Position numbers and translations under genes: made by a program. The notes under the pieces are model-generated. The model did not search any database. It saw only the letters and a list, made by a program, of their open reading frames with translations, and was not told where the DNA came from. DNA of 25,792 nt. Source: a virus. Positions 1 through 7,632 of the stretch are shown in pieces (position 1 is the first letter of the stretch; each line of letters begins with the position of its first letter). The stretch is from the IMG/VR virus record IMGVR_UViG_3300037041_000008, positions 1 through 25,792 of that record; one strand, written 5' to 3'.

Positions 1-18
1 GTCTTTTATTTTATAGAT

Positions 19-216
19 ATGGCAAGGTTACCTGAGAAATTGAAAATAAACTTTAAGCCATTCAATTGTAGCCTTTGCCTATCGTTCTACGTTGCTATCA
101 TTCTTTACTTAGTCCCAGTATTTATACTTAATTGTATATTGGTTGCATCTGTTTCAGGTGTTGCTGCTCCTTTATTTCGTAACTTAATGATGAATATCTT
201 TTTCAAAAAATCTTAA
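19..216 (+). CDS. small membrane protein, possibly 5'-truncated by the window edge
   Basis: The product is 65 residues from the ATG at 19, but the frame is open to base 1, so the real start may lie outside the window. It has a basic N-terminus, a CSLC motif (CxxC) near residues 17-20, then one or two hydrophobic segments (about residues 21-55) and a basic end. This layout of CxxC followed by a membrane helix is common among tiny phage inner-membrane proteins. No catalytic motif is visible and I assign no function. A holin is conceivable from size and hydrophobicity, but no endolysin sits next to it. It ends two bases before the HNH gene, suggesting cotranscription. Confidence 0.55.
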   Translation: MARLPEKLKINFKPFNCSLCLSFYVAIILYLVPVFILNCILVASVSGVAAPLFRNLMMNIFFKKS

Positions 217-218
217 TT

Positions 219-695
219 ATGCAAAGCCAAGCAGACATATCAACGAACTTTACAATTTTTTCTGATGGAACATTATATAATCGGAAAACAAATAATTATC
301 TTAAATGGCATAAAGATACAGCAGGGTATTTTATTGCAAGAATTTCAGAAAATGGGCAAAAGAAATTGATAAAGCAGCACAGATTGCTTGCTCAATATTT
401 TATACCAAATCCTAACAATAAAACAGAAGTTAATCATATTAATGGCATAAAATATGATAATCATTTAGAAAATCTTGAATGGGTTACTCGTTCTGAAAAC
501 ACTAAACACGCATATGATTGTGGGTTAATAAAAGTTACAAGACCATACAAAAAGGTAATTGATAGTATTACAAATGTAGTTTATGAAAGTTTAAAAGAAG
601 CAGCGAAACTGAATAACATAACCAAAGGTCATTTATCAGATATGTTAAACGGAAGAAAGAGAAACACAACAAATTTAAGATTTTTTAAAAAATAA
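219..695 (+). CDS. free-standing HNH homing-type endonuclease with NUMOD1-like tail
   Basis: A 158-residue predicted DNA nuclease. The HNH core runs from about residue 54 to 100: H54 in QHRLLAQYF, then NHINGIKYDN (N72, H73, N75) and a following NLEWVTRSENTKHA segment, which is the HNH_3 arrangement seen in phage endonucleases. The C-terminal third contains KEAAKLNNITKGHLSDMLNG, a helix-turn-helix of the NUMOD1 type that normally gives site specificity. Length and architecture fit a complete homing endonuclease. The gene is visibly richer in A/T, with AAA, TTA and ATA codons, than the glycosyltransferase and terminase genes downstream, which suggests separate acquisition. Neither neighbour appears interrupted, so it is an intergenic insertion rather than an intron- or intein-borne copy. 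Confidence 0.85.
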   Translation: MQSQADISTNFTIFSDGTLYNRKTNNYLKWHKDTAGYFIARISENGQKKLIKQHRLLAQYFIPNPNNKTEVNHINGIKYDNHLENLEWVTRSENTKHAYDCGLIKVTRPYKKVIDSITNVVYESLKEAAKLNNITKGHLSDMLNGRKRNTTNLRFFKK

Positions 696-697
696 TT

Positions 698-868
698 ATG
701 GAAGGTAAAATCTGCCCAAAGTGTCAAACCTACAAGGAGAAGAAGTTATTTAGCAAGTCAACTGCAAGAACAGACCGAATGGCGGTGTACTGCAAAATGT
801 GTGAGAATGCACAAAGAAAGAAGAAAGCAGAGGAAAGGAAACAAGATGCAATGTTTGGTATCATTTAG
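698..868 (+). CDS. 56-residue Cys4 zinc-finger mini-protein
   Basis: The ATG lies two bases after the HNH stop. The product is 56 residues with two CxxC knuckles: CPKC (C6, C9) and CKMC (C32, C35). A very basic helix rich in K, R and E follows (about residues 38-50). Two CxxC pairs 22 residues apart followed by a basic helix suggest a zinc-stabilised fold that binds nucleic acid; similar zinc knuckles precede HNH domains in some phage nucleases. No HNH residues follow here, so it is either a stand-alone accessory protein or the remnant N-terminus of a nuclease. The start is the only in-frame ATG that keeps both knuckles. Confidence 0.6.
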   Translation: MEGKICPKCQTYKEKKLFSKSTARTDRMAVYCKMCENAQRKKKAEERKQDAMFGII

Positions 869-925
869 TTTAACAAATCTTAAAATGTAGTAGTAAATCA
901 CCTTAAAAATCAAAACAGATAAACT

Positions 926-1120
926 ATGGCACAACAAACAGCAGTAGAGTTTTTAGTAATGAGGTATCATCAATGGCAAGGAGTTTTGAAAGATATTGAC
1001 ATAGAACAAGCCAAAGCAATGGAAAAGCAGCAGATAATAGATGCTTGTAACGCTTTAGCTGATTATCCTTTTACCAATGAGGACAGTGAAAATTACTACA
1101 ACGAAACCTATAATAAATAA
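926..1120 (+). CDS. small acidic phage protein of unknown function
   Basis: A 64-residue soluble protein, mostly helical in appearance. The middle carries a QAKAMEKQQIIDAC segment, a motif I recognise from many short Bacteroidota phage proteins of unknown role. The tail is Asn/Tyr/Glu-rich. It follows the longest gap of this early region (869-925), which is A/T-rich but shows no convincing promoter. It is followed after two bases by the next gene, so the two are probably cotranscribed. No catalytic or DNA-binding motif is visible. Confidence 0.65.
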   Translation: MAQQTAVEFLVMRYHQWQGVLKDIDIEQAKAMEKQQIIDACNALADYPFTNEDSENYYNETYNK

Positions 1121-1122
1121 CT

Positions 1123-1419
1123 ATGACACAAGAAGATGAAAAGTTTATTCAAGACAATATCTACAACTTTGAGTGCGTTAAGGTTGGGTTTATGAAGAAT
1201 CTACCTTTGCATATCTTGGTGGGTTATGAGCAGATTTATCGCAGATACTTAGATGGTGGGTTTATACTGACCTCCTGGTGTAGTAATTGCGTTGCAGATA
1301 TGATGAAGCGGTTGAGTAGATATTGGGATGAATACCAAGCAAGTAAACCTATTGAGGTTGAGCAACCCATCCAAGAAGCACCAAAGAAAAAAGGTAGACC
1401 ATTTAAAAAATCACAATGA
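1123..1419 (+). CDS. hypothetical protein with WCSNC motif and AT-hook-like tail
   Basis: A 98-residue protein of unknown function. A conserved-looking SWCSNCVADMMKRL segment (a CxxC within a helix start) lies near residues 51-64. The last 15 residues are basic and contain KKKGRPFKK, which resembles the GRP core of an AT-hook DNA-binding motif. The linker before it is Glu/Pro-rich. A DNA-associated role is therefore possible but only inferred. Its stop overlaps the start of the glycosyltransferase gene by ATGA at 1416-1419, implying translational coupling to the glycosylation genes. Confidence 0.65.
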   Translation: MTQEDEKFIQDNIYNFECVKVGFMKNLPLHILVGYEQIYRRYLDGGFILTSWCSNCVADMMKRLSRYWDEYQASKPIEVEQPIQEAPKKKGRPFKKSQ

Positions 1420-2420
1420 GAATAATCACAGTAGGTCAGCGAAACTCAGGGGTATCTTTCCATCGGTTATTCAACCCCATCATGTACCTTCCTAAAGATT
1501 TCGCAATGATGACCGATGTACTTACCGAGGAAGAACTTGAGAAGGGTTATGACATTGTTTTTATAAATAGGTACATTGCAGGGATGGAGGTGTATGAGTT
1601 GGTAAGACTGCGTGAGAAGTACGGATTCAAGTTGGTAGTTGATGTTGATGACTATTGGCATCTTGACCCGTGGCATATCTTATACGGAAAATACCCGTAC
1701 AAAAAAGTCATTGACCATATCAAGGTAGCAGACCTGGTTATCTGCTCAAACAATGATTTGGCAGTTTATGTAGATGAACTTAATCCGAATTGGATAGTAA
1801 TACCTAATGCCTTGCCTTATGGCGAGGACCAGTTCACGGATGTCAAAACAGAATCAGATAAGGTCCGCTTTGTTTATGCAGGTTCGGTAACCCATGAGAA
1901 GGATATTGCAATCCTCAAGAATCCAATGAAAAGAGTGGCAGGGGATGCATTTACAAAGAACAACTCAAGGTTCATTCTTTGTGGTTATAGCGAAGATAAG
2001 CAGGTTGCAAACGTATGGGGTAAAATGATTAACGATTATCTTTGTGGGTTCAAAGTTGATGGCTACATACGGGGTGCGTTACCAGTTGACCAATACATGA
2101 ACTTTTACAATGAAGCAGATGCTTGTTTGATTCCTTTGGTTGATTCCAAGTTTAACTCAATGAAGTCTAACCTGAAAGTCTTGGAGGCAGCAACTAAGAA
2201 TGCAGCAGTAATAGCATCCAATGTCAAACCTTATTGTGAATGCCCACACATAATATCAGTAAACAATCAAGGTGATTGGTTTACAAATATTAAAAAAGTT
2301 GTCAAAGATGCTATATATAGACAAGAGATGGGTATTGCAAATGGGGAATGGTGCAGGGAGAACTTTGACCTTGTTAAAGTAAATAAGTTGAGGTCACAAG
2401 TATTTGAATCAATTATATGA
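1416..2420 (+). CDS. GT-B fold glycosyltransferase, GT4-like
   Basis: A 334-residue predicted sugar transferase acting in the cytosol; no signal peptide or membrane helix is seen. The N-terminal half has Rossmann-like strands (MRIITVGQRNSGVSF; LVVDVDDYWHLDPW). The C-terminal half contains VRFVYAGSVTHEKD and then a SNLKVLEAATKNAAVIAS segment, the E-x-x-A nucleotide-sugar-binding helix and loop of GT4-type enzymes. DADACLIPL-like residues (EADACLIPL) precede it, as in that family. Length fits a compact GT-B enzyme. Donor and acceptor cannot be read from sequence. The gene shares ATGA overlaps with both neighbours and heads the glycosyltransferase block, suggesting one modification pathway for virion, host surface or DNA. 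Confidence 0.85.
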   Translation: MRIITVGQRNSGVSFHRLFNPIMYLPKDFAMMTDVLTEEELEKGYDIVFINRYIAGMEVYELVRLREKYGFKLVVDVDDYWHLDPWHILYGKYPYKKVIDHIKVADLVICSNNDLAVYVDELNPNWIVIPNALPYGEDQFTDVKTESDKVRFVYAGSVTHEKDIAILKNPMKRVAGDAFTKNNSRFILCGYSEDKQVANVWGKMINDYLCGFKVDGYIRGALPVDQYMNFYNEADACLIPLVDSKFNSMKSNLKVLEAATKNAAVIASNVKPYCECPHIISVNNQGDWFTNIKKVVKDAIYRQEMGIANGEWCRENFDLVKVNKLRSQVFESII

Positions 2421-2659
2421 AAGCACAATTAACCTTTGACCTTGATGACTATGATGATAAGATTGAACACCTTAGATGCATTCAAGCATCAGACTTGTGC
2501 AGTGCCATTCATGAATTTATTTACAATACAAAGAAGGGTTTGAAGAATGAAGCAGAAGCAAAAAACCTTGATGCATACGAGGCAATTAACTCAGTATATG
2601 AAAAGTTTTGGGATATACTTAAAGAGCATAACTTAGACATAGATAAACTGATACAATGA
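2417..2659 (+). CDS. small phage protein of unknown function
   Basis: An 80-residue, acidic, helical-looking protein beginning MKAQLTFDLDDYDDK. This opening, followed by a helix with regularly spaced hydrophobic residues, is familiar from small Bacteroidota phage proteins without known function. It overlaps the upstream glycosyltransferase by ATGA (2417-2420) and the zinc mini-protein downstream by ATGA (2656-2659). Translation is therefore likely coupled across all three. No motif suggests catalysis. Confidence 0.65.
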   Translation: MKAQLTFDLDDYDDKIEHLRCIQASDLCSAIHEFIYNTKKGLKNEAEAKNLDAYEAINSVYEKFWDILKEHNLDIDKLIQ

Positions 2660-2775
2660 AGTACCAACCTAAATGGGTAACGTGTAAGAACTGCCATAAG
2701 AAGTACACCATTACTATCATCAAATCAAAGGCAAAAGAAAGCAAGTGCGGTAATTGTGGAACTATAAATAAATAA
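2656..2775 (+). CDS. 39-residue zinc-ribbon mini-protein
   Basis: The ATG overlaps the previous stop (ATGA) and the stop lies one base before the next glycosyltransferase start, so the gene exactly fills the gap. The product is 39 residues with CKNC (C10, C13) and CGNC (C31, C34), separated by a Lys-rich loop: a minimal zinc ribbon. It has no recognisable enzymatic part. The precise fit between neighbours and the two clean CxxC pairs argue that it is real. It could help fold or recruit a partner or bind nucleic acid; the sequence does not decide. Confidence 0.65.
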   Translation: MKYQPKWVTCKNCHKKYTITIIKSKAKESKCGNCGTINK

Positions 2776-2776
2776 A

Positions 2777-3559
2777 ATGAAAAGAGTATTAATCGCAATG
2801 GCGGTCCATGATACAGAGGAAAACAAGAGGACCGAATTAACAAAGGATGTCCTTGATAACTTATTTATTCAAGGTGTTTTTGTAGACCATGATTTTTGGG
2901 TGGTAGATAATAACTCTTGTCAAGCGACTAAAGACCTGCTTAAAGAATGGCAAGATGATGGGTACATAAACCTTATCACCAATGAACAGAACATTGGGAC
3001 TGCCGAGGCGGTTAACCTTGCTTGGAAGTACAGAGTACCTGGTCAGCATTGCATAAAGATGGATAACGATGTTCTTATCTATTCTGATTCTTGGGTTACT
3101 GAAATGGTTGAGGCAATTGAAAGAGATGAGAGAATAGGTATAGTTGGATTGAAGCGGAAAGATTGTTGGGAAGAACCGAACCATGCCTTGCCTGATTGGA
3201 GAAGTGAATTGATAATGCTACCTCACATGGCGGGTCAAAGGTGGATGATAGTTGAGAAATGTCATCACATTATAGGTACTTGCCAAATGTACTCATCTAC
3301 ATTATTAGACAAAATAGGGTATCTTTACCAACCTTCTCTTTATGGGTATGATGATGTCCTTGCATCTCATAGGTCAACAGTTGCAGGGATGTGGAATGTG
3401 TTCTTGCCTCATATTGAGATAGACCACATTGACAAGGGAGAAACCGAGTACCAATCTTGGAAGGAGAAGCACAGTTCAGAAGTAACCCAACAAGTAATTA
3501 AGATAACCCATGAGTATTATCACGGGGTAAGACCAATATACTATAATCCGTACCAATGA
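2777..3559 (+). CDS. GT-A fold glycosyltransferase, family-2-like
   Basis: A 260-residue cytosolic glycosyltransferase. The start MKRVLIAMAVHDTEEN is the first GT-A strand. WVVDNNSCQATKDLL and NIGTAEAVNLAWK match the nucleotide-sugar-binding region of family 2 (compare NxGxxxAxNxG). KMDNDVLI (D96-N97-D98) is the DxD metal-binding motif. A second acidic patch, YGYDDVLA, near residue 193 is in the position of the acceptor/catalytic region. Length is close to the minimal GT-A catalytic domain, without membrane anchors. It overlaps the next gene by ATGA. Donor sugar and acceptor are unknown. Confidence 0.85.
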   Translation: MKRVLIAMAVHDTEENKRTELTKDVLDNLFIQGVFVDHDFWVVDNNSCQATKDLLKEWQDDGYINLITNEQNIGTAEAVNLAWKYRVPGQHCIKMDNDVLIYSDSWVTEMVEAIERDERIGIVGLKRKDCWEEPNHALPDWRSELIMLPHMAGQRWMIVEKCHHIIGTCQMYSSTLLDKIGYLYQPSLYGYDDVLASHRSTVAGMWNVFLPHIEIDHIDKGETEYQSWKEKHSSEVTQQVIKITHEYYHGVRPIYYNPYQ

Positions 3560-4179
3560 AAATAATAGTTTCTTTAGATAACCCGAATCACCCAGGGTGG
3601 TTGAAGTTAGAGGAATCACTCAAACGGCACGGATGGGATTACATTACAATAGTCAAAGAGTGGAAAGGGTTTGGAACTAAGATTATAGGACTTTATGAGC
3701 ATCTTGTCAACTCTTATGATGATGACTTCATCTACCTTGATGCATACGATAACTATTGCATAGCACCACCCGATGAGTTTAACTATAAGCACAGAGGAGG
3801 TACTGGTTTAATTATAAGTTCAGAGAAAGGATGTTACCCCGATTCGCATAATAGGGGAAAGTTTCCAAGCGTACCTCATGAATGGAAGTATCTAAACTCG
3901 GGGCAGATATATGGGAGAAGGGAGGACTTTATGAAGTTATTTGAACAGAACCCAGTCCGCTTTGAAGATGATGACCAAAGATGGTATACGGACCGCTTTT
4001 TAGAAAGAAGGTCAAGCATAAGCCTTGACTACTGCAACATCTTCCAATCCGTTGCCTTTGAGGTAGAAGGTGACTTTACTTTAACGTACAATAGATTGTA
4101 CAACAACAAAACCCATACCTTCCCTATGTTCATTCACGGGAACGGGAAGACTGATATGACAAAATTTTATCAACTATGA
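3556..4179 (+). CDS. PLOD/procollagen-type glycosyltransferase-like protein
   Basis: A 207-residue compact GT-A-like enzyme. The order of motifs resembles the glycosyltransferase domain of procollagen-lysine hydroxylases (LH3/PLOD). YLDAYDNY (D62, D65) is the DxxD metal site. IISSEKGCYPDS follows, then YLNSGQIYG (N114, S115, G116), the acidic DDDQRWYTDRFL stretch (D138-Q141), LDYCNIFQS, and a C-terminal HGNGK (H194-G197). In the animal enzymes this domain adds sugars to hydroxylysine in collagen; whether the phage protein uses such an acceptor is unknown. No hydroxylase domain is present here. ATGA overlaps on both sides tie it to the family-2 enzyme and the methyltransferase. Confidence 0.8.
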   Translation: MKIIVSLDNPNHPGWLKLEESLKRHGWDYITIVKEWKGFGTKIIGLYEHLVNSYDDDFIYLDAYDNYCIAPPDEFNYKHRGGTGLIISSEKGCYPDSHNRGKFPSVPHEWKYLNSGQIYGRREDFMKLFEQNPVRFEDDDQRWYTDRFLERRSSISLDYCNIFQSVAFEVEGDFTLTYNRLYNNKTHTFPMFIHGNGKTDMTKFYQL

Positions 4180-4847
4180 TGGAAGAACTGGTAAAGGATT
4201 ACACCGACAAGGTGAATGCCGATAATGAACTTAAAGCCTATCGGGATTGGATAGAAGCAAACGCTTTCGGATTCGGGGAAAGATGCTTTCTTTGGATGTG
4301 GAATGAGATTGTAAAGAAGATGCCTGATGAATTTACCTTTATGGAGATAGGGGTCTTTAGAGGGCAGATACTTGCCATTGTAAGTCTACTTGCAGAACGG
4401 CACGGCAAGAAAGTTAGGCGAATAGGAATCACCCCACTTGATACCTCAGACGGGCATTGGGAAAGCGACTATGAAGCAGACATAATAAGACTGCATGATG
4501 TGTTTAATATCAAGGATGACTATGAGTTAATCCGTTTAGATTCAACCAACCCTAATGCTATCAAGTTAGCCTCACAGAATCCTCCTGATGTACTTTACAT
4601 TGATGGAGGACATACCTACGAAGTAGTAAAGTCAGACCTAACCCATTACCTTCCCATCCTTAAAGTAGGTGGTACATTGGTAATAGATGATTGTAACAAT
4701 GCAATACCTATGCCTTGGGGTTACTTTCAAGGTATTCAATCGGTATCACTTGCGGTTGATGAGGTCCTCCCAAGGGAAGGTAGTAATGAGTATTGGAAGC
4801 ATGAGTTAAACCTTGTACATAATCGTGTATTAACTAAACTTAAATAA
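4176..4847 (+). CDS. class I SAM-dependent methyltransferase (Methyltransf_24-like)
   Basis: A 223-residue Rossmann-fold methyltransferase. Motif I is FMEIGVFRG (residues 55-63), with the SAM-binding acidic and glycine residues. The motif after strand 4 is DVLYIDGGHTYEVVKSDL (about 143-160). PILKVGGTLVIDD follows as strand 5. The IDGGHxY signature is typical of Methyltransf_24 and sugar or small-molecule O-methyltransferases rather than of DNA methylases. Placed directly after three glycosyltransferases with 4-bp coupling, it may methylate a transferred sugar, as in capped glycans; this is inference. TAATG at 4845-4849 couples it to the ParB-methylase gene. Confidence 0.85.
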   Translation: MMEELVKDYTDKVNADNELKAYRDWIEANAFGFGERCFLWMWNEIVKKMPDEFTFMEIGVFRGQILAIVSLLAERHGKKVRRIGITPLDTSDGHWESDYEADIIRLHDVFNIKDDYELIRLDSTNPNAIKLASQNPPDVLYIDGGHTYEVVKSDLTHYLPILKVGGTLVIDDCNNAIPMPWGYFQGIQSVSLAVDEVLPREGSNEYWKHELNLVHNRVLTKLK

Positions 4848-6043
4848 TGAATCCTATTAAAGTTAAAATCAGCGAAATAAAGTCTAACCCGAACAATCCA
4901 AGAATCATCAAGGATGATAAGTTCCAAAAGTTAGTAAAGTCAATCAAGGAGTTCCCTGAGATGCTAAATATTAGACCAATAGTGGTTAATGCTGATATGG
5001 TTGTACTCGGTGGCAATATGCGACTAAAGGCTTGCAAGGAAGCAGGGATAAAAGAGGTTGCAATAATTAAAGCAGATGACCTAACCGATGAACAACAGAA
5101 GCAGTTTATCATTAAGGATAACGTAGGGTTCGGTGAATGGGATTGGGAGGACCTTGCTAACAACTGGGATGCTGAACAGTTAACCGATTGGGGGTTGGAT
5201 ATACCCGACTTTAAACCAGAGGTCCTTGAAGCAGAAGAAGATGACTTTGAAGTACCCGATGGGGGTATTGAAACAGATATTGTGCTTGGTGATTTATTTG
5301 AGATAGGGGAGCATCGTTTGCTTTGTGGGGATAGTACGGATAGCGACCAAGTAGCAAAGTTGATGAACGGACAAAAGGCTGATATGGTATTTACTGACCC
5401 TCCTTATGGTATGGCATACGAGAGCAATGCCTGGGATAGTAAAAAAACAGAGGTAAAACAAAAAAGAACTGATACTCAGATATTAAATGATGAAAATACA
5501 AATGTAGGTCAAGACGCTTTAAACTTAATACCATTATTTTTAAATAACGATAGGCATTTTTATATTTGGTGTAGATGGGATTGCTTTAATGATTTTAAAG
5601 AAGTTTGTCAAAACATAGGAAAAATTAAAAGTGTTGTAGTTTGGGACAAGGGCGGTCCAGGTTTGGGTGATTTGAAAGGTTCATACGGAGATAGCGAATG
5701 GGCAATATTCGGAATGATAGGCAGAAGAGAATTAAAAGAAAGGCAGAATGGGGTTTGGCAAGTAAATAGAATGAAAGGCTTACAAATGCAACACCCTACT
5801 CAAAAACCATTAGAAATATGCGAAAGAGGTATAAATAATTCTACTTACATAAATGAATTGATTCTTGACTTATTCTTAGGTTCTGGTTCAACAATGGTGG
5901 CAAGTCATCAACTCAAACGCAAATGCTATGGCATGGAATTAGACCCAAAATATTGTCAAGTTATAGTGGATAGGATGCTGAAACTTGACCCAAGTTTGGA
6001 GGTCAAGAGGAACGGAGAGAAGTATATTAAAATAGTGAAGTAA
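4847..6043 (+). CDS. ParB-like domain fused to beta-class DNA (N4/N6) methyltransferase
   Basis: A 398-residue two-domain protein. Residues 1 to about 95 are a ParB/Srx-type domain (SNPNNPRII; VLGGNMRLKACKEAG). The rest is an amino-methyltransferase with DPPY (D184-Y187, motif IV) upstream of FLGSGST (343-349, motif I) and a final GMELDPKYCQVIVDR. Motif IV before motif I is the beta order, with the target-recognition region between. It probably methylates adenine or cytosine exocyclic amines in phage DNA and protects against host restriction; no cognate nuclease is adjacent. The stretch from about 5430 to 5900 is visibly A/T-richer than both flanks and may be a recombined recognition and catalytic block. 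Confidence 0.88.
   Translation: MNPIKVKISEIKSNPNNPRIIKDDKFQKLVKSIKEFPEMLNIRPIVVNADMVVLGGNMRLKACKEAGIKEVAIIKADDLTDEQQKQFIIKDNVGFGEWDWEDLANNWDAEQLTDWGLDIPDFKPEVLEAEEDDFEVPDGGIETDIVLGDLFEIGEHRLLCGDSTDSDQVAKLMNGQKADMVFTDPPYGMAYESNAWDSKKTEVKQKRTDTQILNDENTNVGQDALNLIPLFLNNDRHFYIWCRWDCFNDFKEVCQNIGKIKSVVVWDKGGPGLGDLKGSYGDSEWAIFGMIGRRELKERQNGVWQVNRMKGLQMQHPTQKPLEICERGINNSTYINELILDLFLGSGSTMVASHQLKRKCYGMELDPKYCQVIVDRMLKLDPSLEVKRNGEKYIKIVK
5430..5900 (+). other. A/T-rich mosaic block inside the methyltransferase gene
   Basis: Between the DPPY motif and motif I the coding style changes. AAA, TTA, ATA and AAT codons dominate here, while the flanks prefer AAG, GAG, CTT and GTT. The frame is uninterrupted. 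The boundaries sit just after the DPPY segment and near the FLGSGST codons. This is the expected position of the target-recognition region in a beta-class enzyme, so a swap there would change sequence specificity. The borders are judged by eye and are accurate only to a few tens of bases. Confidence 0.45.
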
Positions 6044-6053
6044 TAGAGAGCAC

Positions 6054-6416
6054 ATGGCAAACGAAAAGAATTTAAAACCATTTAAGAAAGGCGAGGTTGC
6101 TAACCCAAACGGCAGACCGAGGAAGTATGTATCCTTACTTAAAGAGCAGGGGTACAAACTGGCAGAGGTTAACGATTGTATCCAAGCAATTATGTCAATG
6201 GATATGCAGGAACTCAAAGCGGTATGGGATAACCCGAAGGCAACTGTACTTGAAAAAACGATTGCAGGGGCATTAAGGAAGTCATTGGAGAAGGGCAGCC
6301 TTTACTCTATTGATACTCTACTTACCAGGGTGTACGGCAAACCAAAGGAAACTGCTCACATAACCAATGATGGGAAGATTGAGGTGGTATTTACTAAGGG
6401 CAAAACGATTCTATGA
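6054..6416 (+). CDS. terS: terminase small subunit-like DNA-binding protein
   Basis: A 120-residue basic protein beginning with FKKGEVANPNGRPRKY, the GNPxGRP signature found at the N-terminus of DUF5681-type and phage small-terminase-like proteins. The middle is helical, including a VLEKTIAGALRKSLEKG segment followed by YSIDTLLTRVYGKPKE. This resembles the helical and oligomerisation part of short terminase small subunits. It overlaps the large-subunit start by ATGA at 6413-6416, the classical terS-terL arrangement and the strongest support for the call. It would recognise the packaging site and load the motor. The name is assigned by position and partial motif, not by a full-length match. 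Confidence 0.75.
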   Translation: MANEKNLKPFKKGEVANPNGRPRKYVSLLKEQGYKLAEVNDCIQAIMSMDMQELKAVWDNPKATVLEKTIAGALRKSLEKGSLYSIDTLLTRVYGKPKETAHITNDGKIEVVFTKGKTIL

Positions 6417-7570
6417 TTATTGAACTACCCGAACCACATAAAAACCAAATCGGTATCATTGAATCTGAAGCAAGGTTCAGAGTGGTTATGTGTGGCAGGA
6501 GGTTTGGCAAGTCTGAACTCAGTCAGGTAGAAATCATTAAGAATGCCATTGTGGGGCAATCTGTTGCCTATATTACCCCTACTTATAACCTTGCCAAGAC
6601 TTTCTTTGACAAACTTGCTAAAGCGGTTCCTTTCGCCTCTAATCGGTCTGATTTGACTATTGAGTTCCCGAACGGGGGTTCAGTTCAATTCTTTACTGGG
6701 GAGAGGTTGGATAACCTGCGAGGCAGAAAGTTCCACTTGGTTGTGGTAGATGAAGCATCTTTCATCCCTAACCTTGAGGATGGGTGGTTGAATAGCATCA
6801 GACCTACCCTAACCGATTACAAGGGGAAAGCCTTATTCTTGTCAACCCCAAAGGGTAAGAACTACTTTTACTCTTTGTTTATGAAAGGTAACAGTGGTGA
6901 GGAAGATTGGCAATCTTTCAAGTTCAGCACCTATGATAACCCGTACATAGACAAGTCAGAGGTGGATTCTGCAAGGATGCAACTCCCTGAGGTTGTATTT
7001 GAGCAGGAATATATGGCAAATCCTGCTGAGAATGCTGCCAACCCATTTGGTTCTGCATTCATTCGCCAATGTATCTACCCGATGAGTAATGGACCAGTTG
7101 CTTGTTATGGGATAGACCTTGCCAAGTCGGTGGACTTTACAGTCATAACGGGGTTAGACAAGAATGGGTCTGTCTGTCATTTTGAACGATTCCAAAGGGA
7201 TTGGAGGCAAACTAAAGAGTATATCATCAATTTACCTAAAGCACCTATCCTGATGGATAGCACGGGGGTAGGCGACCCAATTTTTGAAGATATGCAAAGA
7301 GAAGGGTTAGATGTGCAAGGGTATAAGTTTAGCAGTACCTCAAAGCAGATGCTCATGGAGGGTCTTGCCTCTGCCATACACCAAAGGAAGATAACATACC
7401 CGAGCGGTCCTATTGTGGATGAGTTGGAAATCTTTGAGTACCAGTACACATCCTACGGGGTAAAGTATTCAGCACCCCAGGGGTTCCATGATGACTGCGT
7501 TGTTTCCCTTTCCCTTGCTTGGCAGCACCTCCAAAAGAATGTGGGGAGTGGGAGGTATTCTTTTTGTTAG
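6413..7570 (+). CDS. terL: terminase large subunit (ATPase and nuclease)
   Basis: A 385-residue packaging motor. The ATPase domain has Walker A CGRRFGKS (27-34) and Walker B VVVDEAS (D113, E114). FLSTPKGKNYF provides the coupling (motif III) region. The nuclease domain is of RNase H type: GIDLAKSVDFTVI (D235), ILMDSTGVGD (about 280) and HDDCVVSLSLA (D360, D361) supply the metal ligands. It cuts concatemeric DNA and translocates it into the prohead through the portal. The length is slightly short but all motifs are intact. The gene is followed by a long gene-free stretch rather than by the portal, which lies more than 10 kb downstream. Confidence 0.95.
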   Translation: MIIELPEPHKNQIGIIESEARFRVVMCGRRFGKSELSQVEIIKNAIVGQSVAYITPTYNLAKTFFDKLAKAVPFASNRSDLTIEFPNGGSVQFFTGERLDNLRGRKFHLVVVDEASFIPNLEDGWLNSIRPTLTDYKGKALFLSTPKGKNYFYSLFMKGNSGEEDWQSFKFSTYDNPYIDKSEVDSARMQLPEVVFEQEYMANPAENAANPFGSAFIRQCIYPMSNGPVACYGIDLAKSVDFTVITGLDKNGSVCHFERFQRDWRQTKEYIINLPKAPILMDSTGVGDPIFEDMQREGLDVQGYKFSSTSKQMLMEGLASAIHQRKITYPSGPIVDELEIFEYQYTSYGVKYSAPQGFHDDCVVSLSLAWQHLQKNVGSGRYSFC

Positions 7571-7632
7571 GGAGAAAGTTAGGGTGGAAACTGGGGGGAA
7601 ACTACTTTCTTAAAAATATTTTCCTAAAAAAG

